A stretch of 64,000 nt of DNA from Kordiimonadaceae bacterium (GTDB taxonomy: Bacteria > Pseudomonadota > Alphaproteobacteria > Sphingomonadales > Kordiimonadaceae), in the NCBI GenBank assembly GCA_017640725.1, contig JAEPQB010000001.1, positions 1,240,001-1,304,000 of the forward strand. The letters are read 5' to 3'. Each line of letters opens with the position of its first letter. Position 1 is the first letter of the stretch. Of the stretch, positions 45,698 to 55,096 are shown piece by piece. A program made the position numbers and the translations under genes. The notes under the pieces are model-generated. The model had not been told where the DNA came from, did not search any database, and was given only the letters and a program-made list of their open reading frames with translations.

Positions 45698-46069
45698 CTA
45701 TACACTTGGACAATGATGCAATAACTCGATTACTGGAAACTCGTTACGTAATTCAAGCGGCCACCTAGCTTGAATCGCACTCAAGAGTTCTTTGTCTGTA
45801 CTGAATACTTCAGACATGCGAAGCCAAAGGCCTTCCTTATCTTCATATGATTCCAAATAGTCACTATAGGAAGAAACTATTAATTCCATCAACGCAAGAC
45901 GTTTATTCTGGCCAAGTTTAGCGTTTTGAAAGTAGTCGATAAAGTCTGCCACTCGTTCACGATCTGCTGCTTCGAGTGCCCACTCCTGGGCCTTTTCAGA
46001 AACTTTGAGTTCTAATGCTTGGTTCAGAAACTTTGCCGACTCACTTGTTATGAATTCGTCGTAAATCAT
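45698..46069 (-). CDS. small protein of unknown function (AT-rich cluster gene 4)
   Basis: 123 residues from the ATG at 46069 (MIYDEFITSESAKFLNQAL). Acidic and helical, no signal peptide, no recognised motif. Its start overlaps the end of the preceding gene by 29 bases in another frame, so the two are almost certainly co-expressed. Size, acidity and setting resemble immunity-type genes of toxin systems, but no toxin is adjacent. Confidence 0.6.
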   Translation of the reverse strand: MIYDEFITSESAKFLNQALELKVSEKAQEWALEAADRERVADFIDYFQNAKLGQNKRLALMELIVSSYSDYLESYEDKEGLWLRMSEVFSTDKELLSAIQARWPLELRNEFPVIELLHHCPSV

Positions 46070-46421
46070 CGATCCACCGAAAACTAATCTTGTATTCTCC
46101 ACCCGTCCCACCTGTTTTGATGCACTCACATTCAATTTCTGCTGCAGTCATTGGCAAATCGTTTGAGGAAATCAGCCTTTTGATTTCCTCACAAAACTCA
46201 AGTGCCGCCACATCCCTCTCGCTAAATGGAACACCCGGCTCCAGGTCACCAACTCTTTCTTCAAGACTTTTGAGCAAGTACACATCTGCAAGCGCGGAAT
46301 ACTCATCCAACTCCTCAGAAAAGCGGCGTGAAAAATAACACAGTCCTTTATCTGACTGTGCTACGCCACTTAGAGGCTGGTCATAATAATCAAGAACCAT
46401 CAATATCTGATAGTCAGCCAT
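46041..46421 (-). CDS. small protein of unknown function (AT-rich cluster gene 3)
   Basis: 126 residues (MADYQILMVLDYYDQPLSGV). Soluble and acidic; the run LMVLDYYDQPLSG then YFSRRFSEELDEYSALADVY looks like a compact alpha/beta domain. I do not recognise the family. It is followed by an overlapping gene and preceded 58 bases away by the 142-residue gene, all on the minus strand. Confidence 0.6.
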   Translation of the reverse strand: MADYQILMVLDYYDQPLSGVAQSDKGLCYFSRRFSEELDEYSALADVYLLKSLEERVGDLEPGVPFSERDVAALEFCEEIKRLISSNDLPMTAAEIECECIKTGGTGGEYKISFRWIDDLRRIHNK

Positions 46422-46479
46422 ATTCTATTTTCTTTACTAAACCACGCGATTTTAAACTGAGCTATTCGCCTGCAGAGTT

Positions 46480-46908
46480 TCAACTGTCATAATATCCGTC
46501 CCGAAACACCATGATAGACTCCACCTCGGCTCCGTCATCGCCTGCTTCTGGTGCGTACACACCTAACCCAAGCTCAATGGACGTTAGGCCGTCAGGTTCA
46601 AACTCTGCTTTCGGGTCTAGGCAAACAATGAAATTTTTCAGTTCTTCATAAGACATATCCAATAGCGCACGACCGTTCAGTGTTGGGCGCGCCGGCGAAG
46701 CAAACTCAATGGCCTCAAGTATGTCGGGCTTTCGAAAGTAGAGAAAAACACTTCCTTCCTCATATGCGTCACAGGGAAGTTCGGCGGTTGGTGTTCTTTT
46801 GAAGCTCTCATAAGAAGCGCCCAGTACAGCGCGTGTCGAAGCGCGCGTGTCGCCAAAAGAGAGACGATCGGTGCCTTTGCGCGGTTTCAGCTCAATTCTA
46901 GTTTTCAT
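46480..46908 (-). CDS. small conserved-type protein of unknown function (AT-rich cluster gene 2)
   Basis: 142 residues from the ATG at 46908 (a GTG at 46923 is possible; neither has a clear ribosome binding site). The pattern SFGDTRASTRAVLG, AIEFASPARPTLNGRALL and SIMVFRDGYYDS matches, from memory, a widespread family of small orphan proteins that often lie beside polymorphic toxin or immunity genes. Function unknown. Confidence 0.62.
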   Translation of the reverse strand: MKTRIELKPRKGTDRLSFGDTRASTRAVLGASYESFKRTPTAELPCDAYEEGSVFLYFRKPDILEAIEFASPARPTLNGRALLDMSYEELKNFIVCLDPKAEFEPDGLTSIELGLGVYAPEAGDDGAEVESIMVFRDGYYDS

Positions 46909-46947
46909 GGGGGTCAGCTTCACACCAGTGTCGAAACGCCTGCAAAA

Positions 46948-47283
46948 TTATGAACCTCCATACGGTTTCAGTTCTTTGTGCTTTCTTGAAAACAAAAGAT
47001 AATATGGGAATCCGGTAACCACCATCACCACAATAAAAACATAACCCCTGTTTTCCGAAGCCCAACTTGTTTCCAGAACACTTAGATTCGATGCCGTCTG
47101 AGTAACCAAATACAACCACATGCCAAACCAAACGATCACAGCAAAATAGTGAAGCAATAGAGCCAACAATTCAGCGAAGTGTTCTCGTGCCCACCAAACA
47201 CCTTTGACTACCAGGAACTGTCCGAATGAAACGAGGGCAGTGCATGCAATCAGGTAAAGCAAGTCCAACCACCAAACAAACAT
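46948..47283 (-). CDS. small membrane protein of unknown function (AT-rich cluster gene 1)
   Basis: 111 residues with three hydrophobic helices (LLYLIACTALVSFGQFLVV, LLLHYFAVIVWFGMWLYLV, YVFIVVMVVTGFPYYLLF) and a basic C-terminal tail. First gene of the minus-strand cluster. No family recognised. Confidence 0.6.
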   Translation of the reverse strand: MFVWWLDLLYLIACTALVSFGQFLVVKGVWWAREHFAELLALLLHYFAVIVWFGMWLYLVTQTASNLSVLETSWASENRGYVFIVVMVVTGFPYYLLFSRKHKELKPYGGS

Positions 47284-47492
47284 CTGTCTTTCGCCCTAAG
47301 AATGATTTCGGACCAATATACGAAGTGTCTTGCCAAGAACACCATCTAAAATTTGCCGCAATCTCGCATAAAACTGGCTGCAACTCTTAGGGTTAGGAAA
47401 AGAATCAGCTAGTATAGTTCAGCGTCTTGGTAGGACTGGTTCGAGCGTTCATCTGGTGGCAGCCGGGTAGAACAGGGCTCAATCAACGGGGA

Positions 47493-49355
47493 ATGACGGT
47501 GGCAACATCATATCGGGCTACGGCAATATTGCGCACGCTTCTTTTGGGCGCGGCCGTCGCGCTGCTTACGGCGTGCGGCGGTGAAGACCAACCCTCTTCT
47601 GGCGGCGGCGGGGGCGCGGCACCGCCACCCCCACCACCCCCAAAAGAACCGGCGAGCGCGGCATTTGAAACCCGCGACAGCACCGCCCGCTTCCTCACGC
47701 AGGCCACCTTTGGCCCCACCAAGTTTGACCTGGATACACTTGTGGGAACCGCGCCGTCGGAGTGGATTGTTGACCAGTTCAACAGGGCCCCCACACTGAA
47801 CCTGCCGCGCATTGAAAGCCTGCTTGCATTTGACGAAACCCCCGAAGATGAGTTCAGCGAATTTCGCGGCATGACCACCACCCTTTCGTTCTGGACCAAC
47901 GCCATTGCGGGCAATGACCAGCTGCGGCAGCGGGTGGCGTTTGCGCTTTCTGAAATATTGGTGGTGTCCAACTTTGGCGGCGACTTCCTGTTTTTTGAGC
48001 CGCGCGCGCTTGGTTACTATCAGGACATTATGGTCGAAGGCGCGTTCGGCAACTACCGGGATATCCTGGAGGATGTCACCTACTCGCCCGCCATGGCCTA
48101 TTATCTGACCTATCTTGGCAACCGAAAAGGCGACCCGGAAACAGGCCGTATGCCGGACGAAAATTATGCGCGGGAGCTGATGCAGCTGTTCACCATTGGG
48201 CTGACGGAGCTCAATATGGATGGCACACCGGTTGAGGACGGCAATGGCAACCCCGTAGAGACCTATGACAACAGCGACATCACCGGCCTTGCCAAAGTGT
48301 TCACCGGGCTTTCTTACAATTGTTATTTCTTTGACCTGTCGTGGGACGAAGACTGTGACTGGGACCAGGAAAGCGAAGTGAATGAACCCATGCAGGTGTA
48401 TGACAGTTTCCATTCATCTGAATCCAAAAGCTTTTTGGGCCTGACGATCCCCGCTGAAACGTCTGGCGAGGACAGCATTGAGCAGGCGCTGGATCATATA
48501 TTTGATCAGGACAGCTTGCCCCCGTTTGTCAGCCGCCAGCTTATTCAGCGCCTGGTCACAAGCCACCCAAGCGGCGACTATATCGAGCGCGTCGCCAATG
48601 CGTTTGCCGACGGCACCTACACGCTCCCTGATGGCACCGATGTGGGCACCGGGGACCGCGGCGACATGCGAGCCACCGTGGCCGCCATCCTGTTTGACGA
48701 AGAAGCCCGCGCAGAACCCGACATTGCTGGCAATACGTTCGGCAAGATCCGCGAGCCGATTGTGCGCTTTGCCAATTGGGCCCGCGCGTTTGACGCGGGC
48801 ACCATCTCCCCGGAGGCCACCGTGCAACTATGGTACACCACGGGCTCGGACGCGCTGGCGCAGCAACCTTACAAGTCACCTTCGGTGTTTAATTTCTTCC
48901 GCCCGGGGTACGTGGCGCCGGGCACAGAAACCGGGTCGCGCGGCCTGACGATGCCTGAGTTTCAGCTGATCACCACAAGCACCATCGCGGGCTATGCCAA
49001 TTTCATGACCTTCTTTGTGCTCAATCAGGCGGAGGGCTACACCGACGAAACACTCGAGAACATCTTTGGGTTCCGGCAGCTTTCATTCGAGCCTGAGCGC
49101 GCGCGCTCCAGCTTCATTGCAGACTATAGCGACGAGATCGCGCTGGCGACCGACCCGGCGGCGCTCGTGGACCATCTGGATGAACTGCTGACATACGGCA
49201 CGCTTTCGGACGAGACGCGTACCAACATCATAGATTTTATCAGTGAACTACCTCTCGAGAACGAGTTTGACCCCGATTATGACGGGCCCACCACGCGCGC
49301 GCAGCTTGCCGCGCTCACGATCCTCACATCCCCTGATTTTTTGGTGCAACGATGA
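47493..49355 (+). CDS. DUF1800 lipoprotein
   Basis: 620 residues from the ATG at 47493. Lipobox LLTAC at ~24, then a low-complexity linker (SGGGGGAAPPPPPPP) that spaces the domain from the membrane. The DUF1800 domain shows RFLTQATFGPT, DENYARELMQLFTIGL and VFNFFRPGYVAPG. Members of this family are regularly found with a DUF1501 protein; roles in outer-surface or biopolymer assembly are proposed but not established. Its stop codon overlaps the start of the DUF1501 gene. Confidence 0.9.
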   Translation: MTVATSYRATAILRTLLLGAAVALLTACGGEDQPSSGGGGGAAPPPPPPPKEPASAAFETRDSTARFLTQATFGPTKFDLDTLVGTAPSEWIVDQFNRAPTLNLPRIESLLAFDETPEDEFSEFRGMTTTLSFWTNAIAGNDQLRQRVAFALSEILVVSNFGGDFLFFEPRALGYYQDIMVEGAFGNYRDILEDVTYSPAMAYYLTYLGNRKGDPETGRMPDENYARELMQLFTIGLTELNMDGTPVEDGNGNPVETYDNSDITGLAKVFTGLSYNCYFFDLSWDEDCDWDQESEVNEPMQVYDSFHSSESKSFLGLTIPAETSGEDSIEQALDHIFDQDSLPPFVSRQLIQRLVTSHPSGDYIERVANAFADGTYTLPDGTDVGTGDRGDMRATVAAILFDEEARAEPDIAGNTFGKIREPIVRFANWARAFDAGTISPEATVQLWYTTGSDALAQQPYKSPSVFNFFRPGYVAPGTETGSRGLTMPEFQLITTSTIAGYANFMTFFVLNQAEGYTDETLENIFGFRQLSFEPERARSSFIADYSDEIALATDPAALVDHLDELLTYGTLSDETRTNIIDFISELPLENEFDPDYDGPTTRAQLAALTILTSPDFLVQR

Positions 49356-50770
49356 AACAGTTCAAAAGCAATAGCCTAAGCCGTCGCCATTTCCTGAAAA
49401 GTTCCGGGGCCAGCATGCTGGGGGCCGCGGGGCTGGGTGGCCTGACGTCCGCCATGTCGATGTTTCCGGCGCAGGCCGCAAACGTGGATGGCTACCGCGC
49501 GCTGGTGTGTGTGTTCCTGCTGGGCGGCATGGACAATTTCGATACACTGCTGCCGTATGACCAGACATCCTATGACCGGTACGCCGACATTCGCGCCAGC
49601 CTGATCGGCCGCCATAGCGGGCGCCGAGACCGGGATAACCTGCTTCAGCTTTCGCCCGACACAACAAGCGGGTTTGACGGCAGGCGGTTTGCCCTGCCAC
49701 CCGAAATGCCGGGGTTGCATGCCCTGTTTCAGGCGGGCGACCTTGCCATTGTTGACAATGTTGGCCCGCTGATTGAGCCGGTGAACCGATCGCAGATTGA
49801 AACTGGCAACCGGCGCTTGCCACCAAGGCTGTTTTCGCACAATGACCAGCAGTCCACGTGGCAATCCAGCGAACCCGAGGGCGCGCAGTTTGGCTGGGGT
49901 GGCCTGTTTGCTGATGCTGCTGTCGCGTCTGGCGCCAACGGCAGCAGCAGCGCCAACGTGTTTTCCACCATCACCAGCGAAGGCAGCCAATTGTTCCTCA
50001 CGGGTGACACCACGCGCCCGTATCAGGTGAGCGGCAGCAAAGGCACACGCGTCAATTTGCTCGAATGGTTTAGTTACCGCGAGGATGCGGCGTTTGATCT
50101 TCTGACCCAGCATTTTGGTGCGGCCAATTTCAATGCTGCCAACTTAATCGAGCGCGATGTGGCGGGCGCGATGGCCGGCGCGCAGGAAGCAAACCGCTTG
50201 TTCCGTGAAGCCCTTGAAAACGAGGTGCCATTCAACACCGAATTTCCGCCCAACTATTTGGGATCCCAGCTGCGCTCTGTCGCGCAGACCATCAGCTTGC
50301 GCGACGTGATGCTGGTGGACCGGCAGGTGTTTTTTGTGGCGATTGGCGGGTTCGACACCCACGACGACCAGGCAGGCGATTTGCCCGGCCTGCACAGTGA
50401 AATTGATACCGCGCTGGTGGCCTTCAATGCCGCCATGCAGGAGCTTGGCGTGCATAATGATGTGACCTTGTTTACCGCCAGCGAGTTTGGCCGCACCCTT
50501 GCGATCAACGGCGACGGCACCGACCACGGCTGGGGCGGTACCCAGTTTGTGATGGGTGGCGCCGTAAACGGCCGCGAAATTTATGGCACCGTGCCGGTGA
50601 TGGACTTCGATCATGACCAGGATGTGGGCGGCGGCAGGCTAATTCCGACAACGTCTGTCGAGCAGTTTGCCGAACCTCTCGGCAGCTGGTTTGGCCTGAC
50701 GGACCAGGAACTGGCCGCAGCTTTGCCAAATCTTCAGAATTTCACCCGCGGCGCCATTGACCTGATATAG
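49352..50770 (+). CDS. Tat-exported DUF1501 protein
   Basis: 472 residues. Twin-arginine signal SRRHFLKSSGASMLGAAG. The domain has LVCVFLLGGMDNFDTLLPYD at the start, GGFDTHDDQ in the middle and the EFGRTLAINGDGTDHGWGG metal-type motif near the C-terminus, placing it in the alkaline-phosphatase/sulfatase-like fold group with DUF1501. ATG overlaps the stop of the DUF1800 gene, so the two are coupled and probably act together in the periplasm. Confidence 0.92.
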   Translation: MKQFKSNSLSRRHFLKSSGASMLGAAGLGGLTSAMSMFPAQAANVDGYRALVCVFLLGGMDNFDTLLPYDQTSYDRYADIRASLIGRHSGRRDRDNLLQLSPDTTSGFDGRRFALPPEMPGLHALFQAGDLAIVDNVGPLIEPVNRSQIETGNRRLPPRLFSHNDQQSTWQSSEPEGAQFGWGGLFADAAVASGANGSSSANVFSTITSEGSQLFLTGDTTRPYQVSGSKGTRVNLLEWFSYREDAAFDLLTQHFGAANFNAANLIERDVAGAMAGAQEANRLFREALENEVPFNTEFPPNYLGSQLRSVAQTISLRDVMLVDRQVFFVAIGGFDTHDDQAGDLPGLHSEIDTALVAFNAAMQELGVHNDVTLFTASEFGRTLAINGDGTDHGWGGTQFVMGGAVNGREIYGTVPVMDFDHDQDVGGGRLIPTTSVEQFAEPLGSWFGLTDQELAAALPNLQNFTRGAIDLI

Positions 50771-50828
50771 CCTGATTTGACTTAAACGCCCCATGCGCTT
50801 TAGCCTTGCGTTTGGAAGGGGTGATATC

Positions 50829-51518
50829 ATGGGATTAGACGTTATTGGTGCCGGTTTTGGCCGCACAGGAACCGCATCGCTTAAAGTGGCGCTTGAAACG
50901 CTTTTGGAGGCGCGCTGCTATCATATGAGCGAAGTGCTCGGCAACGCCGGTCATGTGGATATGTGGCTTGAAGCGGCGGCAGGCAACCCGAGTTGGGATA
51001 AGATTTTTGACGGGTTTGCCGCCACGGTCGATTTCCCTGCATCCAATTATACTTTTGAGCTTGCTGAAGCCTATCCGGACGCAAAAATTGTCTTGTCCGT
51101 GCGCGACGCAGAGCGCTGGTTCACTTCAACACAGGAAACCATTTTCAGCGATACTTTGAAGGGTCTGTATCAAGGCTCAAAATGGGGACGCATGCTCAAA
51201 GCGACCATCGATGACCATTTGGGCGGCGACCTCAAAGACCGGAACGCTCTGGTTAAAGCATTCAACGATCACACCGCCCGCCTGCAGGAGGCGTTTGGGC
51301 CGGACCGGCTGCTGGTTTTTGAAGCCAAACACGGCTGGGCACCGCTGTGCGAATTTTTGGGTGTCGCAGAGCCCACAGAGCCCTATCCCCATATCAACAC
51401 GAAGGAAGAATTCGACAGTGTCTTCGATTTGCTGCGGTCTCCCATTGGGGCGGCCGTTATGAATGGTGAGGGCATGCAAAACGCCGCCGCGCACGACGAA
51501 TTATTCGATACGCCTTAA
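50829..51518 (+). CDS. sulfotransferase-family protein
   Basis: 229 residues from the ATG at 50829 with GGAAGGGG upstream. P-loop-like 5'-phosphosulfate motif GFGRTGTASLKVAL at the N-terminus and 3'-phosphate motif AKIVLSVRDAERWFTSTQ at ~80 indicate a PAPS-dependent sulfotransferase-like fold. No signal peptide. The acceptor is unknown. Stands between the DUF1501 and RTX genes with no obvious operon link. Confidence 0.85.
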   Translation: MGLDVIGAGFGRTGTASLKVALETLLEARCYHMSEVLGNAGHVDMWLEAAAGNPSWDKIFDGFAATVDFPASNYTFELAEAYPDAKIVLSVRDAERWFTSTQETIFSDTLKGLYQGSKWGRMLKATIDDHLGGDLKDRNALVKAFNDHTARLQEAFGPDRLLVFEAKHGWAPLCEFLGVAEPTEPYPHINTKEEFDSVFDLLRSPIGAAVMNGEGMQNAAAHDELFDTP

Positions 51519-51690
51519 CCCATTATTGGGCGGGCTCATTCATCCTGACGCCCTGGTTGAACCAAGCAAGACTGGCCGATTGCGCTTCGTCTGAACCCCG
51601 CTGCATGCTTGGTTTTCTGGCTAAAAACGGCCATTTATGCTATGAAATCGACTCAGTAAAAACTGCAGTTCGTGTTTGGGGGAATGCACG

Positions 51691-53067
51691 ATGGGTTTCT
51701 TCGAAGGTGGTGACGGCGACGACCTTGTCACGGGTGGTGACGGGGACGACACCATACGCGGATACCGCGGCTGGGATACACTGGAGGGCGGTTTTGGCGA
51801 CGATACGCTGATCGGCGGGCGCGGCAATGACAGCATCGATGGCGGCTGCGGCGACGACTATATCCGCATTGACCGCGGCGACGACACAATCGACGGCGGG
51901 CTCGGTTTCGATATTATCGACTATAGCTGGTGGGTCATCACATCTCCTGCGGGCCTGCTGATCAACCTGGATGCGGGTGTTGCGCTCGATTTTGAAGACG
52001 GCGAAGATATTATCAGCAACATCGAGCATGTGATCGGCCCCGAGGGCGACGACACCATAATCGGCAGCGATGATGATGAAAGCCTTGAGGGCAATGGCGG
52101 CGACGACATCCTGATCGGCGGCGGTGGCACCAATACGCTTGAAGGTGGTTCCGGTGCGGACACGTTCCGATATGACGGGTTCGAAGACGATATCATCGCT
52201 GACTTCAACTCCAATGAGGGCGATGTTATCGACCTGCGCGAAGTCGCGGAAATTGAGAGCTTCGCCGAAATCCAGGCCATCGCAACACAAGTGGGCGACG
52301 ATCTGGTGCTGACTTTCGCCCAAGGCGCGACAATAACCCTGTGGGATACGGCAATTGCGGACCTGGACGCGAACGACTTTCTGTTTGCAGGCGTAGACGA
52401 CGCCGACACCGTACGCGGTAGCGACGCATCCAATGATCATATTGGCTCTTCCGGCGCGGAGCATTTCCGCGTTGGTGCCGGTGATGACAAGGTGTTTGGC
52501 CGCGGCGGCAACGATATCACTCATGGCGGCCGGGGCAGCGACACCATCGGCGGCGGGTCTGGCAACGACACGATCTTTGGCGGCAATGGCAATGATTTGA
52601 TCTTCGGCGGCAAAGGCAGCGGTGACAATGACGATGTGCTGGACGGTGAAGGCGGCAACGACACCTTGCATGGTGGCAGCGGCTCGGACACAGCCGTTGG
52701 CGGTGATGGCCGGGACGTGCTGTTTGGCGGCACGGGCGACGACGACCTGTCGGGCGGCAGCGGCAACGACAGTCTTTACGGTGGCACCGGCGACGATGTC
52801 ATGGCGGGCGGTGTAGGCGATGATGCCTTTTACTTTGGCGGCAACCATGGTGACGACGTGATCACTGACTTTGACGCTGGTGATGATGTTTTGTTTTTGC
52901 GCAACGCCGACGCTGGCTTTGCAGACCTCGCAGCTGTTCAGGCGGCTGCAACTGAAACCACCATCGACGGTGTGGCCGGGCTATTGATTGATACCGGCGG
53001 CGGTAATGGCATATTTATCGAAGGTGCCACTCTTGCCGACCTGACCGCCAGCAGCGTTGCGCTGTAA
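51691..53067 (+). CDS. RTX calcium-binding repeat protein
   Basis: 458 residues from the ATG at 51691, chosen for its GGGGGAA ribosome binding site. Almost entirely GGxGxDxLx nonapeptide repeats in three blocks: ~5-75, ~125-150 and ~250-390 (for example GGSGNDTIFGGNGNDLIFGG). They are separated by short beta-rich linkers (DTFRYDGFEDDIIADFNSNEG) as in hemolysin-type proteins. No signal peptide and no enzymatic domain, so it would need type I secretion; no such exporter lies nearby. Confidence 0.92.
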   Translation: MGFFEGGDGDDLVTGGDGDDTIRGYRGWDTLEGGFGDDTLIGGRGNDSIDGGCGDDYIRIDRGDDTIDGGLGFDIIDYSWWVITSPAGLLINLDAGVALDFEDGEDIISNIEHVIGPEGDDTIIGSDDDESLEGNGGDDILIGGGGTNTLEGGSGADTFRYDGFEDDIIADFNSNEGDVIDLREVAEIESFAEIQAIATQVGDDLVLTFAQGATITLWDTAIADLDANDFLFAGVDDADTVRGSDASNDHIGSSGAEHFRVGAGDDKVFGRGGNDITHGGRGSDTIGGGSGNDTIFGGNGNDLIFGGKGSGDNDDVLDGEGGNDTLHGGSGSDTAVGGDGRDVLFGGTGDDDLSGGSGNDSLYGGTGDDVMAGGVGDDAFYFGGNHGDDVITDFDAGDDVLFLRNADAGFADLAAVQAAATETTIDGVAGLLIDTGGGNGIFIEGATLADLTASSVAL

Positions 53068-53186
53068 CCAAAATTAACATGGTGACAATGATTGGTCCCG
53101 CCTGCGCTGCCATCCATCGCACCCGACTTGTGCCACATTGAGCGCATAAGCATGCTACCGTCATCAGGAAATGAGGGCGAGGATGC

Positions 53187-53972
53187 ATGCAACAACCACT
53201 CTGTATGATAGCTTTACTAATTGGCTGGTGCGCCGGATTGTTTTCGGGCGCGGCTGCGCTTGACGGCGAACTGTCGCACAACCAACGCATCAGCAGCAGC
53301 CACTTGGGCTATGACCTCCAGTACCGGGTCTATACCCCGGAAGGCGTTGAAAATTTGGCAAACCTGCCGACACTTTACCTCACCGATGGGCAGGGGTACA
53401 TCTCGTCCGGCCAGATGCCGCGCGTCCTCGATAAGGAAATCAAAGCCGGGCGCGTCAGACCCATGGTAGCTGTGTTTGTCGACCCGCGCGACCCCGACAA
53501 TTTGCGCAATAACCGGCGCAATTATCAGTTCTTCTGCAACCAGGACTATCTGAAGTTTTTTGTGACCGAGCTGGTGCCCCGTATTTCTGACGATTATCCC
53601 GTCAGCTATTCAAAACAGGATCGGGCCGTTATGGGCCTCTCGTTTGGTGGGTTGAATGCTGCTTGCTTTGGCTTGATGGCGCCCTCAGTGTTTGGTGCCA
53701 TTGGCATGCAGTCCCCTGCCATCCACCCCGTGCCCATATTGCGCGAACTGTATGAAAAAGAGGATACGCGCGACATTCGCATTTTCTTTAGCCTGGGCAA
53801 AATCAGGGACAACACAGAGGTCGGCCGTGACCTTAAGCGCATATTGGAAATGAAGGGCTACGACATGCATTATGTGGAAGTGAATGCCAGCCACACCTGG
53901 CGCAACTGGCGCCCGCTCCTTGATGACGCGCTTCAATATTTTTTCCCCGCACAAGCGGCCCAAGCGCGCTGA
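53187..53972 (+). CDS. secreted esterase-D-like alpha/beta hydrolase
   Basis: 261 residues with a signal peptide (CMIALLIGWCAGLFSGAAA). Putative-esterase (Fes/EstD) family: YRVYTPEG, VFVDPRDPDN, nucleophile elbow MGLSFGG and C-terminal histidine in ASHTWRNW. Substrate unknown; relatives hydrolyse siderophore esters, formylglutathione or acyl sugars. Confidence 0.87.
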   Translation: MQQPLCMIALLIGWCAGLFSGAAALDGELSHNQRISSSHLGYDLQYRVYTPEGVENLANLPTLYLTDGQGYISSGQMPRVLDKEIKAGRVRPMVAVFVDPRDPDNLRNNRRNYQFFCNQDYLKFFVTELVPRISDDYPVSYSKQDRAVMGLSFGGLNAACFGLMAPSVFGAIGMQSPAIHPVPILRELYEKEDTRDIRIFFSLGKIRDNTEVGRDLKRILEMKGYDMHYVEVNASHTWRNWRPLLDDALQYFFPAQAAQAR

Positions 53973-54048
53973 TCACCCAATCAGGTGAAGACAATTTTCC
54001 CTTGTCTGCGCTACTGTTCTGCCTGTCTGAGCAAGCGAGGAGGGCACA

Positions 54049-54405
54049 ATGCAGGTATTGGGAATGCGGTTTTGTCAGGTCTCAACCGAAAGTGAAGCTT
54101 TTGCCAACTTTTTGGGAAGCGGCCTTGGCTGGCAACCAAAAGACATTGGCATAGATGGTGACACTTTTGGCGGGGCCGTCTTTCCCGCAGGCAACAGCTG
54201 GGTGGAACTTTGGCCTTCGGATGACCCTAATACAAACATGACCATGCTGCAGCTTGTGGTCGATGACGCCGACGCTTTTGCTGACAACGCCCGCTCGAAC
54301 GGGCTTGACCCGCAGGGCCCCACGGATGCCCACGGTGAACGCATTTATATGATTACCGCACCAAACGGTATGGCCATGTCGTTCCAGTCCAAACTACCGG
54401 AATGA
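54049..54405 (+). CDS. VOC/glyoxalase-fold protein
   Basis: 118 residues, AGGAGGG ribosome binding site. Two beta-alpha-beta-beta-beta modules: FCQVSTESEAFANFLGSGLG and MLQLVVDDADAFADNARSNG, ending in TAPNGMAMSFQSKL. Small single-domain member of the vicinal-oxygen-chelate superfamily; could be a dioxygenase, lyase or binding protein. Confidence 0.8.
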   Translation: MQVLGMRFCQVSTESEAFANFLGSGLGWQPKDIGIDGDTFGGAVFPAGNSWVELWPSDDPNTNMTMLQLVVDDADAFADNARSNGLDPQGPTDAHGERIYMITAPNGMAMSFQSKLPE

Positions 54406-54479
54406 GCAGACCCATTTGTGGACGGCACCCGGTCTCACGCTATCTTCAATTCTGACAGTAACCCGGAGACCGACCCGTC

Positions 54480-55025
54480 ATGAGCAACAAACTTACGCCG
54501 ATTTCTGAACCCTACCCAGACGATGTAGCCGCCATTTTGAAGCACTATCCGCAGCAAAATGGGTACCTTTTGAAACTGTTCCGCTTGTTTGCCAATAGTG
54601 CCCGCTTCCTCACCAAAGGGGTGCCGAACCTCCTGGACAAGGAAAGCCCGCTTTCCATGCGCGAGCGTGAGATTGTCATTTTGCGGGTAACAGCAAACCT
54701 GAACTGTGAATATGAGTGGGGTGTGCATGTCACCGCCTTTGCCAAGCATGTTGAGTTGAATGCCGACCAGATAGCCGCCACAAAAACCGGTGCGGCCAAT
54801 GCTGAGTGCTGGGATGCCCGCGAGCAACTGTTGCTAAAGGCCGTCGATGAGCTGACATCCGGCGGGCGCGTTGAGCCCGAGACCTACGCCGACTTTGCAG
54901 AAACCTGGAACAAGGACCAGCAACTGGAGGTGTTCGCTCTCGCCGGCGCTTATTCCACGGTGAGTTTTGTTGCCAATTCAACAGGCCTGGACAACGAAGA
55001 TTTTGCAGCCAGGTTTCCAAGCTGA
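54480..55025 (+). CDS. carboxymuconolactone-decarboxylase/AhpD-like protein
   Basis: 181 residues. Core helices REREIVILRVTANLNCEYEW and GVHVTAFAKHVELNADQI match the CMD family. The AhpD redox pair CxxC is not complete: the motif reads C-EYEWGV-H, with one cysteine. It may therefore lack peroxidase activity and be a decarboxylase-like or unknown enzyme. Same direction as its neighbours, 74 bases after the VOC gene. Confidence 0.85.
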   Translation: MSNKLTPISEPYPDDVAAILKHYPQQNGYLLKLFRLFANSARFLTKGVPNLLDKESPLSMREREIVILRVTANLNCEYEWGVHVTAFAKHVELNADQIAATKTGAANAECWDAREQLLLKAVDELTSGGRVEPETYADFAETWNKDQQLEVFALAGAYSTVSFVANSTGLDNEDFAARFPS

Positions 55026-55096
55026 AGCTGCCGGTCAGGCATCTTTAATTGACTTCGCGACTGGCGCGCTCAACACTCCCTTAAGGGAGAGCGCAT

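Noticed and set aside
51640-52848. 402-codon open frame on the minus strand across the RTX gene
   Set aside because: Produced by the repetitive GC-rich codons of the RTX repeats read in antisense; its Val/Ala-rich product has no protein-like features and the plus-strand gene has a start and ribosome binding site.
51715-52860. Short regularly spaced DNA repeats that might suggest a CRISPR-like array
   Set aside because: They are in-frame RTX codons (GGxGxD) with 27-base period and no conserved repeat-spacer structure.
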